Assembly: GCF_011516735.1 (NCBI RefSeq)
Contig: NZ_WOSX01000001.1
Coordinates: 62,001 to 126,000, forward strand
Length of the DNA: 64,000 bases
Direction: 5' to 3'
Source of the DNA: Acetobacter fallax
GTDB lineage: Bacteria; Pseudomonadota; Alphaproteobacteria; Acetobacterales; Acetobacteraceae
Every line of letters starts with the position of its first letter. Position 1 is the stretch's first letter. Under the pieces are notes generated by a model that had not been told where the DNA came from, ran no database searches, and was given only the letters and a program-made list of their open reading frames with translations. The translations under genes were made by a program, and so were the position numbers. Below are positions 8,879 to 18,360 of this stretch, in pieces.

Positions 8879-10825
8879 ATGGCTTCTGTCTCTGACGTCT
8901 TTTCCCTGGCAACCGCAATGCGTGACCGGCATCGCGAGACTGAAATGAGCCTGTCGCAGTATCTTGAGACCTGCCGGGACGACCCGTCCTGCTACGCCAG
9001 CGCGGCCGAGCGGATGCTGAAGGCGATTGGTGAACCTGTTCTCATCGACACGTCCCGTGACCCGCGTCAGTCACGGATTTTCATGAACCGCACGATGCGG
9101 ATTTATCCTGCGTTCGAAGATTTTTACGGGATGGAAGAGACGATCGAGCAGATCGTCGGGTTCTTTCGTCACGCCGCGCAGGGTCTGGAGGAACGCAAGC
9201 AGATCATCTATCTGCTCGGGCCGGTCGGTGGCGGTAAGTCCTCACTGGGTGAACGCCTGAAGACGCTCATGGAATATGAGCCGATTTATGTTCTGAAAGC
9301 CGGACGGCATATGAGCCCGGTATTCGAAAGCCCGCTCGGATTGTTCGATCCGTCCACCATGAGTGACGCTCTCGAACGGGATTATGGGATTCCCCGGCGT
9401 GTTCTGACCGGAATTGCGAGTCCCTGGGCTCTGAAGCGGCTTGAAGAGTTCGACGGTGATATTTCACGGTTTTCAGTCGTGAAGCTGAACCCGTCGAAAC
9501 TGAGGCAGATCGCGATCGCCAAGACTGAACCCGGCGACGACAACAACCAGGACGTATCGGCGCTGGTCGGTAAGGTTGATATCCGTCAGCTTGAGCATTT
9601 CAGCCAGAGTGATCCGGACGCTTATAGTTTTTCGGGCGGTCTTAACCGGGCCAATCAGGGTATTCTTGAATTTGTCGAGATGTTCAAAGCGCCGATCAAG
9701 ATGCTGCATCCACTTTTGACGGCGACCCAGGAAGGAAATTACGTCGGGACGGAGAATATCGGTTCCATTCCGTTTACCGGGGTCATTCTGGCGCATTCGA
9801 ATGAGGCCGAGTGGCAGAGCTTTCGCAACAACCGCACCAATGAAGCGTTTCTTGACCGTGTCTGCGTCATCAAGGTGCCTTACTGCCTGCGTGTGACCGA
9901 GGAGGCGAAAATTTATGAAAAGCTGATCTCAGGTTCGGCTCTGAAAGAAGCTGCGCTTGCTCCGAATACGCTGGATATGCTGGCGCGGTTTGCCGTGCTG
10001 TCGCGGCTGAAAAATCATCCGAATTCAACGCAATATGCAAAATTGCGCATTTATGACGGAGAAAATATCCGCGAGACGGACCCGAAAGCCCGCACCATGC
10101 AGGAATATCGCGATGCGGCCGGAGTGGACGAGGGCATGGACGGGATTTCCACGCGCTTTGCCTATAAAATTCTGTCGGCGACGTTCAATCACGATTCAAC
10201 TGAGGTTTCGGCTGATCCGGTGCATCTGATGTATGTTCTGGAGCAGGCAGTGCGGCGTGAACAGTTTCCGCCGGAGGTGGAGGCGAACTATCTCGCGGTG
10301 CTCAAGACTGAGCTGGCCAGCCGTTATGCTGAATTTCTTGGACATGAGATTCAGAAAGCCTATCTTGAAAGCTACAACGATTACGGACAGAATCTGTTTG
10401 ACCGGTATCTCGATTATGCGGATGCATGGATTGAGGATCAGGACTTTAAGGATCCTGATACCGGGCAGATGATGAATCGTGATCTGCTGAACGCGGAACT
10501 GACGAAGATCGAGAAACCGGCGGGCATTGCAAACCCGAAGGATTTTCGCAACGAGGTGGTGAAATTCTCACTTCGTGCACGGGCAAATAACGGAGGTCAG
10601 AATCCGTCCTGGACTGCCTATGAGAAGATCCGTGAGGTGATTGAAAAACGGATGTTCAGTCAGGTGGAAGATCTCCTTCCTGTCATCAGTTTCGGATCGA
10701 AAAAAGATGGCGAAACCGAGCGTAAGCACGACGAGTTTGTCGAGCGCATGATGGAACGGGGCTATACGGAACGTCAGGTCCGCAGACTCGTTGAATGGTA
10801 TATGCGCGTGAAGCAGTCCGCATAA
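8879..10825 (+). CDS. prkA: PrkA-type serine protein kinase (YeaG)
   Basis: A AAA+-like serine kinase of the PrkA/YeaG family, associated with stationary phase, nitrogen or nutrient stress and sporulation-like programmes. Walker A is GPVGGGKSS (about 114-122), inside the N-terminal AAA_PrkA domain that runs to about residue 390. The C-terminal PrkA domain ends ERGYTERQVRRLVEWYMRVK. The length of 648 residues matches E. coli YeaG. The start is the ATG at 8879, with GGAGAA 8 bases upstream. A TTG directly before it is in frame but less likely. It is the first gene of a three-gene set with yeaH and spoVR, whose products work together in other bacteria. The exact substrates remain unclear. Confidence 0.95.
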   Translation: MASVSDVFSLATAMRDRHRETEMSLSQYLETCRDDPSCYASAAERMLKAIGEPVLIDTSRDPRQSRIFMNRTMRIYPAFEDFYGMEETIEQIVGFFRHAAQGLEERKQIIYLLGPVGGGKSSLGERLKTLMEYEPIYVLKAGRHMSPVFESPLGLFDPSTMSDALERDYGIPRRVLTGIASPWALKRLEEFDGDISRFSVVKLNPSKLRQIAIAKTEPGDDNNQDVSALVGKVDIRQLEHFSQSDPDAYSFSGGLNRANQGILEFVEMFKAPIKMLHPLLTATQEGNYVGTENIGSIPFTGVILAHSNEAEWQSFRNNRTNEAFLDRVCVIKVPYCLRVTEEAKIYEKLISGSALKEAALAPNTLDMLARFAVLSRLKNHPNSTQYAKLRIYDGENIRETDPKARTMQEYRDAAGVDEGMDGISTRFAYKILSATFNHDSTEVSADPVHLMYVLEQAVRREQFPPEVEANYLAVLKTELASRYAEFLGHEIQKAYLESYNDYGQNLFDRYLDYADAWIEDQDFKDPDTGQMMNRDLLNAELTKIEKPAGIANPKDFRNEVVKFSLRARANNGGQNPSWTAYEKIREVIEKRMFSQVEDLLPVISFGSKKDGETERKHDEFVERMMERGYTERQVRRLVEWYMRVKQSA

Positions 10826-10855
10826 ACGAACGCCGAAAGCCTGAGGTGTCGCGCT

Positions 10856-12169
10856 TTGGACATTATTGACAGACGCTCTAATCCGCATGGCAAAAATCTC
10901 GAAAACCGCAGGCGTGCTCTGGGGAGGGCACGTGATGCGGTTCAGAAGGCCGTGCGCGAAGCCGTAGCCAGCGGAAAGCTCCGTGAAGCGGGACAGGGAA
11001 ACGCTGTTTCCATCCCGGCGGACGCACTGCATGAGCCTGGATTTCATCGTGTTTTCAGTACGGGCGAACGCCATATCGTGCTCTCCGGCAACCATCAGTT
11101 TTCACGGGGAGATCGCCTGCGGCGACCGCCTTCCGGCGGCGGCAGTGGTGGCGGAGGAAGCGGTCAGGCAAGCGATGAGGGAGGTGGCGAGGATTCCTAT
11201 CGCTTCCTTCTCTCTCGTGATGAATTTCTTGATCTTTTCTTCGGTGATCTTGAGCTTCCGGATCTGGTAAAGCGGGAGATCGCGGCAACGGAAACCACGG
11301 CACCGAGCCGTGCCGGACTGAGCAACGACGGGTCTCCGTCGCAGCTCGATATGGGCCGGACGATGCGCTACTCGATGGCACGTCGCATTGGTCTGGGGCG
11401 ACCGAAACCTGCTGAACTGGAGGAGATTGAGGCGCGGATCGCTGAGCTCGAAGAGACCAGACCTTTGTCTGATGGGGATGCGGAAGAGCTGGAAACTCTC
11501 CGCGCGCGGCGCGGAGCGATCCGGCAGCGAATGAACCGTATTCCCTGGGTCGATCCGGTCGATCTGCGTTACCGGCGATTTGCCCCCACTCCGAAGCCTT
11601 CGACCCGTGCCGTGATGTTTTGCATCATGGACGTATCGGGGTCGATGACAGAGCGAATGAAGGATCTTGCGAAGCAGTTCTTTCTGTTGCTGCACGTATT
11701 TCTGGAAAAGCGTTACAAAACACTGGACGTTGTGTTTATCCGCCATGCTGAAACGGCTGAGGAGGTGGATGAGGAGACATTTTTCACCGATCCGCGCACC
11801 GGAGGCACAGTTGTTTCCACCGCGCTGGCTGAGATGCTGAAAGTACAGCGGGCACGTTATCCTGTGCAGCAATGGAATATCTATGTTGCTCAGGCATCTG
11901 ACGGCGACAACTCACCTTCTGACACGCCGCGGACTGCTGAACTTCTGGAAAGCGAAGTCCTGCCTCTGGTGCAGTATTATGCTTATATTGAGGTGATGGG
12001 ATCTGGTGCCGTTATTCGTGGAGATACTGATCTGTGGCGTGTTTATCGTGAGATTTCGGAGCGGCAGACGCATCTGGCTATCCGTCAGGTGAGTGACCGG
12101 AAAGAAATTTTCCCGGTCTTTCGGGAGCTTTTCGCACGCAGGACAACAGAACAGGCGGGCAGAGCATGA
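10856..12169 (+). CDS. yeaH: YeaH/DUF444 von Willebrand A-type protein
   Basis: The partner of PrkA in the conserved yeaGH pair. The N-terminus DIIDRRSNPHGKNLENRRR matches the family opening. A Gly/Ser-rich linker (GGGSGGGGSGQASDEGGGED) follows. The C-terminal half holds a VWA-like domain with the MIDAS motif DVSGS (Asp259 onward), TGGTVVSTAL and the acidic loop ASDGDN. The start is TTG at 10856, supported by CTGAGG upstream and by the family N-terminus. The stop overlaps spoVR (ATGA, 12166-12169). It is probably a cytoplasmic scaffold or adaptor. No enzymatic residues are evident. Confidence 0.93.
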   Translation: MDIIDRRSNPHGKNLENRRRALGRARDAVQKAVREAVASGKLREAGQGNAVSIPADALHEPGFHRVFSTGERHIVLSGNHQFSRGDRLRRPPSGGGSGGGGSGQASDEGGGEDSYRFLLSRDEFLDLFFGDLELPDLVKREIAATETTAPSRAGLSNDGSPSQLDMGRTMRYSMARRIGLGRPKPAELEEIEARIAELEETRPLSDGDAEELETLRARRGAIRQRMNRIPWVDPVDLRYRRFAPTPKPSTRAVMFCIMDVSGSMTERMKDLAKQFFLLLHVFLEKRYKTLDVVFIRHAETAEEVDEETFFTDPRTGGTVVSTALAEMLKVQRARYPVQQWNIYVAQASDGDNSPSDTPRTAELLESEVLPLVQYYAYIEVMGSGAVIRGDTDLWRVYREISERQTHLAIRQVSDRKEIFPVFRELFARRTTEQAGRA

Positions 12170-13725
12170 CGGCATCTCTGACGACAGGAGCCTCACCTCA
12201 GGCGGGAAAAGGACTTCTTTATCAGGGCGCGGACTGGAATTTTCATATCATCCGCGACTGTTACGCGGCGATTGAGGAAATCGCGGAAAAAGAACTGGGG
12301 CTCGACGTTTTCCCCAACCGGATTGAGGTGATCACGTCTGAGCAGATGCTGGACGTTTATACCACCAACGGAATGCCACTCAGTTACAATCACTGGTCTT
12401 ACGGCAAGCGCTTTGCCGGGCATGAGAATGCCTATCGTCGCGGGCTGATGGGACTGGCTTACGAGGTGGTGATCAACTCCAACCCCTGCATCAGCTATCT
12501 GATGGAGGAGAACAGCGCGACGATGCAGGCACTGGTGATTGCCCACGCGGCGTTTGGGCATAATCACTTTTTCAAGAATAACCGGCTTTTCCAGGAATGG
12601 ACCGATCCGTCACAAATTCTGAACTATCTTGAGTTTGCAAGGGGTTATATCTCGCGTTGCGAGGAGACATACGGTCAGGAAGCTGTTGAGCGTGTGCTGG
12701 ACGCAGCCCATGCACTGCAGGGTCAGGGAGTAAACCGCCACAGCGGCTCCCGGCGGATTGATCTGCGGGGTGAACAGGACCGGGCACGGGAGAGGCGCGC
12801 GTATGAAGATCAGTCATTCAATGATTTATGGAGGACTCTGCCGCCCGTCGATGAACCGGAGACGGTGGCGAATGGCGAAAAAAGCGCATTAAGGCGTCAG
12901 TTTGGCCTGCCTGAAGAAAACATTCTTTATTTTCTGGAGAAACACGCGCCCCGCCTGGCAGCGTGGGAACGCGAGGTCATTCGGATCGTGCGTCTGATTG
13001 CGCAGTATTTTTATCCTCAGCCGCAGCTAAAACTGATGAATGAGGGCTGCGCAACCTGGGTGCATGACCGGATCATGACGCGCCTGCATGAACTGGGACG
13101 GATCGATGATGCGGCATATCTGGAAACCATTCACTCGACGACGAACGTGATCACGCAGTTTGGCTATGATCAGGGTTCGACGAGCTTTAATCCGTATGCG
13201 CTCGGATTTGCGATGATGAAGGATATTGCCCGAATCTGCACAGACCCGACGGAGGAGGACCGCTCCTGGAGTCCGGGCATTGCCGGAAATGGTGACCCGC
13301 TTGGAACGCTTCGTCATGCCTGGGCGGAATATCGGGATGAGAGTTTTGTCCTTCAGTTCCTTTCCCCCCAGGTCATGCGGGACTTCAGAATGTTCCGGCT
13401 GCTTGATGACACGCGTGACCCGTATCTTCTCGTGGACGCCATCCATGATGAGGCGGGTTATCGTGATATCAGGCGTACCGTAGCGGCATCTTACGATCCT
13501 TCGGCGTGGTATGCTGAGATTGAGGTGGTCGAGGTCGATTTCTATGGCGATCGCACGCTGCGTCTGGAACATCGGACGCGGCAGGGACAGCTTCTGGCGG
13601 AGAACGACATGAAGCTGACGCTGAAAGGGCTTGCCGATCTCTGGGGCTATCGTGTCGTATTACAGGAGATCGACAGTCCAACCGGACGGGTGCTGGCGAC
13701 GCATGAATCTGTCAGTCGGGTATGA
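12166..13725 (+). CDS. spoVR: SpoVR family protein (YcgB)
   Basis: A SpoVR-like cytoplasmic protein, named for a B. subtilis cortex-formation gene but widespread in non-sporulating proteobacteria. Family features are QGADWNFHIIRDCYAAIEEI, the His-rich HAAFGHNHFFKNN, PQPQLKLMNEGCATWVHDRI and a C-terminal VLATHESVSRV. The length of 519 residues is standard. Translation is coupled to yeaH through ATGA. In enterobacteria ycgB lies apart from yeaGH, while alphaproteobacteria keep all three together as here. The biochemical function is unknown. Confidence 0.93.
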   Translation: MTASLTTGASPQAGKGLLYQGADWNFHIIRDCYAAIEEIAEKELGLDVFPNRIEVITSEQMLDVYTTNGMPLSYNHWSYGKRFAGHENAYRRGLMGLAYEVVINSNPCISYLMEENSATMQALVIAHAAFGHNHFFKNNRLFQEWTDPSQILNYLEFARGYISRCEETYGQEAVERVLDAAHALQGQGVNRHSGSRRIDLRGEQDRARERRAYEDQSFNDLWRTLPPVDEPETVANGEKSALRRQFGLPEENILYFLEKHAPRLAAWEREVIRIVRLIAQYFYPQPQLKLMNEGCATWVHDRIMTRLHELGRIDDAAYLETIHSTTNVITQFGYDQGSTSFNPYALGFAMMKDIARICTDPTEEDRSWSPGIAGNGDPLGTLRHAWAEYRDESFVLQFLSPQVMRDFRMFRLLDDTRDPYLLVDAIHDEAGYRDIRRTVAASYDPSAWYAEIEVVEVDFYGDRTLRLEHRTRQGQLLAENDMKLTLKGLADLWGYRVVLQEIDSPTGRVLATHESVSRV

Positions 13726-14220
13726 CAGCTGCGAGGCCGCGTAAAGACCGGTATGGCGAGTGTGGAGTGTGACAGGTCCGGACATGCGGGTGGGGTCACT
13801 CAACCGCTCGTTCTGCTGTATCGTTTCCAGGGCTCTTCATGTGGCCAGCTAACTCTGGCTGGCATGTTCCGTTCTGATGAGTATGTATTTTAATATAAAA
13901 ATTGAAGAACTTCCGAATACCAGAGAGATATTCTTACAAATATTTCAGAGTTAACGTGGTGATCCATTGCGAGATGGAAGCACTGACACCGACGTATTTA
14001 ATCAGAATATTTATGTATTAATTAATGAATACTCCTGTTCAATACTTTGAAACAAACACCACTATAAGGTTAATAAATATCTAAAATTATCCTGAGCTAT
14101 GCGATACAGCACAACAAATTGTTCATTATGCATATCTAAAAATAGATATTTAAACTAAAAATAAATTTCACCGCGAGAACTATAGGGGAGACAAGTGATA
14201 AAATAAGCAGGGGAATCTCT
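13726..14220. other. AT-rich intergenic region before the glycosyltransferase
   Basis: About 495 bases without a credible ORF. From about 13870 the sequence becomes markedly AT-rich compared with both neighbours. It contains the palindrome ATATCTA-AAAA-TAGATAT (14132-14149). The 10-mer ATATCTAAAA occurs twice in direct orientation (14077-14086 and 14132-14141). This could be a regulatory region for the next gene or the flank of transferred DNA. No clear terminator for spoVR was found. Confidence 0.6.
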
Positions 14221-15381
14221 ATGGTTGCCGTCTTGACTACTGAAGAACCTGATATCGAAACAGGTCCGAAAATCATCACTGATTATGACATCAGTCATAT
14301 CGAGGTCGACCAGCAGGCTCTGGATTATTACAGACGAAACGGAGCCGGCACACTCCATGATGCGTTCTCTATTGCGAATATTTTGCATACGAACAGGTGC
14401 GTAAAAGAGGCAGCCTCTGTTTACGGACTGGCGTTTCGTCTTCACTCGGAAAGTGCTGAAGTCTATCCGTTACCACATTCACTGCTGCAGGCACGCCTGC
14501 TTTGCTTACTGAAAAGCGGCGCTTCCCCTTCAGAACGCGAGATCAATCTTCTTCGCTCCCTGAATATCCCGGTCGCGCATTATATCGAAGGTGTCGAACA
14601 GGCCTGGCTTGCTCATGACTATAACAGTGCTGTCGCGACGATCGGCAATGCCTACGAAGAGTTTCATACAGGCGAGGAAATTGACAGTATTTTCCTTGAG
14701 ATCGCCATGAACTCTTCCCTTGATCTGTTCTCTGCGAAGCCAGGAGCCGTGAGTGGTCGCATTCCCCGCCTTCTCTTTATGTACTGGGACCAGAATCCAC
14801 CTCCGGAAATCAGCGATAATTTTGCATATCATCAAAACATCGATGGTTTTGAATGCAGAATTTTCGATAAGCATGAAGCGGCAGAATGGCTTTACGACAA
14901 TTACGGCATCGAAGCGCGGACGCTGTTCCTTGGCGCGCGCCATCCGGCGGAAGCCGCCGATTTTCTGCGCGTGCATGTCACGCAGTTTTATGGCGGCTGG
15001 TGGCTTGATGCTGATATCCGCATTCGCAATAAAGACGCTGCGGATTTCATGGCCTCACGGACTGATCAGAATGTGGTGGTCCTGACGCATAACTACGTTG
15101 TTCATAATGATTTTTACGGCACGATTCCGAACAGTTCCATGGGAGCGGACTGTCTGCTCTCACTCTACAGAAACTGCTATCAGCACGGCGGTCTGTTTAT
15201 TGCTTATAAGACCGGTCCGGGTATCTTCAATCGTGCGCTCAGCCGTCGGATCCATCGCGCCTGTGAGGGCGTTACGTTCCCCGATTCCATCGGAATTTAT
15301 AAGAATGACATGTTCGATAGGCTGATTTACCAGTTTGATACACCCTACAAATCCATTCTTCCATCGTGGCATTCAGTCTGA
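14221..15381 (+). CDS. DXD-type glycosyltransferase (GT32/OCH1-like sugar-binding region)
   Basis: A predicted cytoplasmic glycosyltransferase. The C-terminal half carries the Gly_transf_sug pattern: IPRLLFMYWDQNPPPEI, EAADFLRVHVTQFYGG and WWLDADIRI, whose Asp-Ala-Asp is the metal/nucleotide-sugar DXD motif. The N-terminal ~165 residues look helical and TPR-like, with no recognised domain. A GGGGAA ribosome site precedes the ATG at 14221. It stands alone between an AT-rich patch and a convergent gene. Its own codon usage includes more A/T-ending codons than the operons around it. A surface glycan or capsule role is plausible, but acceptor and donor are unknown. Confidence 0.75.
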   Translation: MVAVLTTEEPDIETGPKIITDYDISHIEVDQQALDYYRRNGAGTLHDAFSIANILHTNRCVKEAASVYGLAFRLHSESAEVYPLPHSLLQARLLCLLKSGASPSEREINLLRSLNIPVAHYIEGVEQAWLAHDYNSAVATIGNAYEEFHTGEEIDSIFLEIAMNSSLDLFSAKPGAVSGRIPRLLFMYWDQNPPPEISDNFAYHQNIDGFECRIFDKHEAAEWLYDNYGIEARTLFLGARHPAEAADFLRVHVTQFYGGWWLDADIRIRNKDAADFMASRTDQNVVVLTHNYVVHNDFYGTIPNSSMGADCLLSLYRNCYQHGGLFIAYKTGPGIFNRALSRRIHRACEGVTFPDSIGIYKNDMFDRLIYQFDTPYKSILPSWHSV

Positions 15382-15391
15382 CAGACACGAT

Positions 15392-15455
15392 ATTTCGCGG
15401 CCCGTGGTCACATCGTTCCGGTGATAGTGTGACCATGGCTGCTGCGAAATTTTTC
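15392..15455. terminator. Bidirectional terminator-like hairpin between convergent genes
   Basis: Arms beginning ATTTCGC and ending GCGAAAT, with an inner pair GGTCACA / TGTGACC and a loop of about 15 bases, followed by TTTT on the plus strand. The minus-strand side begins with a complementary run. It lies between the glycosyltransferase stop and the stop of the opposing transglutaminase gene, where a shared terminator is expected. Confidence 0.6.
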
Positions 15456-16260
15456 AGACGATTTCGTAAGTCGTCACATTGAACGATGTCAGCAAGTGGG
15501 GACCGAAGGACGTCGAGATGGCCACATCTGCGGCATCGCGACCGCGAGCGATAACGATGCGACCAATGCGTGGCACATTGTGACGGGCATCAAACGTGTA
15601 CCAGACTCCGTCAAGCCAGACTTCAAACCATGCCGAGAAATCCATCGGATCGGGTACGACTGGCACACCGATATCGCCGAGATAACCAGTGCAATACCGT
15701 GCAGGAATATTCATGCACCGGCAAAGTGTAACGGCAAGATGGGCAAAGTCCCGACAGACGCCGATCCGCTCGTTCCAGCCTTCCCATGCGGTTCGGGTGT
15801 TTCGGGCATTGGCGTAGCTGAATGTAATATGGCTATGGACGTAATCGACGATCGCCTGCACCCGTGACCAGCCCTGAGGTGAGTTACCGAACATTGACCA
15901 GGCGAAGTCCGACAGAAGATCTGTCTCGCAGTAACGGCTGCCAAGCAGAAAAACGAGCACGTCCGATGGCAGGTCCTGCACAGGGGTCTGTTTTGCGTCA
16001 TAGACGTGCTGTTCATGCCTGCCGCTGTCGTAGACAGTGAATTCCGCCCAGGTACGGAAAATACCGGCGGGGGCAAGAAGACGGGTGCAGCGGCTACCGA
16101 AGCCGTCAATGTAGCGTTGTACGGGCACCCATGGTTCGAAGGCCGGTTGCTGCGGAGTGATAAGGTCTGGTTCGCGTTCCGGACGGATGTCAAGCATCAG
16201 GATCAGCGGTGTCGGTGCCTGAAACTCGATTGAAATATCGTAACCGGCGCGGATTTCCAT
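15454..16260 (-). CDS. Transglutaminase-like (cysteine protease fold) family protein
   Basis: A cytoplasmic protein of the bacterial transglutaminase-like superfamily, where members are usually peptidases or amidases. The N-terminal domain opens RAGYDISIEFQAPTPLIL. The core holds the candidate nucleophile in RIGVCRDFAHLAVTLCRCM, followed by IPARYCTGYLGDIGVP and FEVWLDGVWYTFDARHN with the Asp. The usual His position reads Ser-Ala-Trp, which I believe is common in this alphaproteobacterial subgroup but could not check. The ATG at 16260 is preferred because GGAGA lies 8 bases before it. In-frame starts at 16275 and 16284 are longer alternatives. The substrate is unknown. Confidence 0.82.
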   Translation of the reverse strand: MEIRAGYDISIEFQAPTPLILMLDIRPEREPDLITPQQPAFEPWVPVQRYIDGFGSRCTRLLAPAGIFRTWAEFTVYDSGRHEQHVYDAKQTPVQDLPSDVLVFLLGSRYCETDLLSDFAWSMFGNSPQGWSRVQAIVDYVHSHITFSYANARNTRTAWEGWNERIGVCRDFAHLAVTLCRCMNIPARYCTGYLGDIGVPVVPDPMDFSAWFEVWLDGVWYTFDARHNVPRIGRIVIARGRDAADVAISTSFGPHLLTSFNVTTYEIV

Positions 16261-16598
16261 AAGTCGTGTCTCCATGCGTCCCAAAAATCTGTCTGCCTGA
16301 TGAGTCCGTCCGGGACTTCAGTTCGACAGGCTTCAGGCGTCTTTTCGATGGCGGATCGGACAACGGTACACCCGGTCCGCGGGACATGCTGTCAACGGGT
16401 GACGATGAAGGGTGGTTCCCGTCGATCGTTACGACAGTGATATTGTTTACGGAAAATGAGCGGATAAGCAACAGCGACGCGGCCATGCGTCTGGATATCA
16501 GGTCAAATTCCGGAGGTCGGTCTTGATGCCGCTGGCTGAGTGTGTGACTTCGGGGGAACATGCCGGAGGACAACGAGGCCTCTGGCCGGGAGCAAATA
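16261..16598. other. Divergent intergenic region
   Basis: 338 bases between the oppositely transcribed transglutaminase-like gene and the N-formylglutamate amidohydrolase-family gene. It must carry both promoters. No strong sigma70 boxes, operator dyads or small gene were recognised. Short open frames here have no ribosome sites or family likeness. Confidence 0.5.
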
Positions 16599-17450
16599 AT
16601 GGAGACGGATGGGATGACGTCGACCGGGAGCGATGGCAGCGACGCGGCAAATACGCTGCTTGGCACAAATGATCCGGCACCCGTCCATGTGTGCGGAGGA
16701 GCAGATCCCCGTTCGCCTTTTCTTCTGGTCAGCGATCACGCGGGGCGGGCTATTCCTGCGGCACTGAATGATCTGGGTGTATCGGCCATGGACCGGATGC
16801 GCCATATCGGATGGGATATCGGTATTGACGGTGTCGGTCGGATTCTGGCCGGGCGGCTCGGATCTCTGCTGATCGAGCAGGTCTATTCGAGGCTGGTGGT
16901 CGACTGCAACCGGGCACCTGGCCACCCGACGGCGATTGTCACGGTCAGTGACGGCACCAGCGTTCCGGCCAATGCCGGTCTTTCGGCGGAGGACGTGACC
17001 GCCCGCAGGATGGAGATTTTCGACCCGTATCATACGCGGATTGGCGAAGAACTGGACCGGCGCGAGGACGCAGGCCTGGAGACGTTTCTGGTGGCGCTGC
17101 ATAGCTTCACACCGGAGATGGGTGGAGTGAAACGTCCATGGCAGGCCGGGGTGCTGCATAATCATGACCCGCGATTCGGTCGTCTGCTCATTGAAACGTT
17201 GCGGGACGAGGGCCTGGTCGCAGGTGATAATGAGCCCTACGAACTGACGGACACCAGCGATTATACCGTACCGGTTCACGGCGAGCGGAGGCAGCTTCCG
17301 CATGTGGAACTGGAAATCCGGCAGGATCTGATTGAGAGCGAAGCCGGCCAGACTGAATGGGCTGACAGGCTGGCAAAGGCCCTGCCTGAGGCGCGAACAA
17401 GATATCACACTCTGTATGGCAGACATCCGATGCAGGAGGGCGGCGCGTGA
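16599..17450 (+). CDS. N-formylglutamate amidohydrolase family protein
   Basis: A cytoplasmic zinc-dependent amidohydrolase-like protein (HutG-type family). It shows FLLVSDHAGRAIPAAL with candidate metal His, HIGWDIGID, YSRLVVDCNR, FDPYHTRI, LVALHSFTPEMGG and HVELEIRQDLI, all in the family order. The ATG at 16599 has GGGAG six bases upstream. The ATG at 16560 would add 13 residues. The stop overlaps aroE (GTGA), yet no histidine-degradation genes are present. The real substrate may therefore be another N-acyl amino acid. Confidence 0.85.
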   Translation: METDGMTSTGSDGSDAANTLLGTNDPAPVHVCGGADPRSPFLLVSDHAGRAIPAALNDLGVSAMDRMRHIGWDIGIDGVGRILAGRLGSLLIEQVYSRLVVDCNRAPGHPTAIVTVSDGTSVPANAGLSAEDVTARRMEIFDPYHTRIGEELDRREDAGLETFLVALHSFTPEMGGVKRPWQAGVLHNHDPRFGRLLIETLRDEGLVAGDNEPYELTDTSDYTVPVHGERRQLPHVELEIRQDLIESEAGQTEWADRLAKALPEARTRYHTLYGRHPMQEGGA

Positions 17451-18346
17451 GCACTCCACGGATCACTGGCAAAGCGAGGCTCGCGGGAGTTCTTGGCCAC
17501 CCGGTTGCTCATTCGCTGTCACCAGTCCTGCACAATTACTGGCTTGAGCGCCTTGGCGTGGACGGGGCCTATGTTCCGTTGCCGGTTGCGCCGGACCAGT
17601 TTGTAACGGCGGTGCGCGGACTCCAGGCGGCCGGGTTTCGGGGAGCGAATGTGACTATTCCGCATAAGGAAGCCGCCTTCGCGATTGCAGATGAAGTCGC
17701 TCCGATGGCGCGTGTGGCGGGTTCGGTGAATACGCTCGTGTTTGGTGAGGATGGACGCATCCGGGGCTCATCCACTGACGGTTTTGGATTTCTCGCGAGT
17801 CTTGAAGCCGAAGGGATCGACATTGGGGCCGTCAGGGATCGTGGCGCGGCGCTTCTGCTTGGCGCCGGCGGCGCGGCACGGTCCATTGCGGCGGCGTTAA
17901 TGGAGCGGGGGTTCTCTGTCATTGTCACGAACCGCACAGCAACGCGGGCTCGGGAACTGGTGGAGACCCTGTCTCAGGCATGGCGCGATCACGCCGCAGG
18001 AGCCATGCCGGCCCTGTCGACATTACCCTGGGATCATCCGGCAGGTGTGCCTGCTGATGTTTCGCTGCTGGTTAACACGACGTCACTGGGCATGGCGGGC
18101 GGACCCGATGCCAGTTGGGCACCGGACCTGACGGGGGCAGCCGATCACCTGATTGTCGCCGACATTGTTTATGTGCCTTGTGAAACCCCCTTGCTGGAAG
18201 CAGCAGCGACGCGTGGACTGACGGCAATTGGCGGCCTCGGCATGTTGCTGCACCAGGCCCGGCCGGGTTTTCGTGCCTGGTTCGGGGCGGAGGCCGAGGT
18301 TGACGCTGCGACAGTCGCTTATGTTTCGGCGGTGCTGAAACGCTGA
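17447..18346 (+). CDS. aroE: Shikimate dehydrogenase (NADP+)
   Basis: Reduces 3-dehydroshikimate to shikimate in aromatic amino-acid biosynthesis. The substrate site GVLGHPVAHSLSPVLHN, the catalytic Lys in GANVTIPHKEAA, the conserved NTLVF and STDGFGF, and the nucleotide motif GAGGAARSIAAAL are all present, followed by NRTATRARELV. The length of 299 residues is usual. The start is a GTG overlapping the upstream stop by 4 bases. The order aroE-coaE-dnaQ downstream is a common alphaproteobacterial housekeeping arrangement. Confidence 0.96.
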   Translation: MSTPRITGKARLAGVLGHPVAHSLSPVLHNYWLERLGVDGAYVPLPVAPDQFVTAVRGLQAAGFRGANVTIPHKEAAFAIADEVAPMARVAGSVNTLVFGEDGRIRGSSTDGFGFLASLEAEGIDIGAVRDRGAALLLGAGGAARSIAAALMERGFSVIVTNRTATRARELVETLSQAWRDHAAGAMPALSTLPWDHPAGVPADVSLLVNTTSLGMAGGPDASWAPDLTGAADHLIVADIVYVPCETPLLEAAATRGLTAIGGLGMLLHQARPGFRAWFGAEAEVDAATVAYVSAVLKR

Positions 18347-18360
18347 ACGGACGTAGCGGC

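Noticed and set aside
15454..16260. Loss of the catalytic His in the transglutaminase-like protein as evidence for a pseudo-enzyme.
   Set aside because: I recall the Ser-Ala-Trp-Phe-Glu pattern as normal in this subgroup, so it is probably not a mutation. An alignment would decide.
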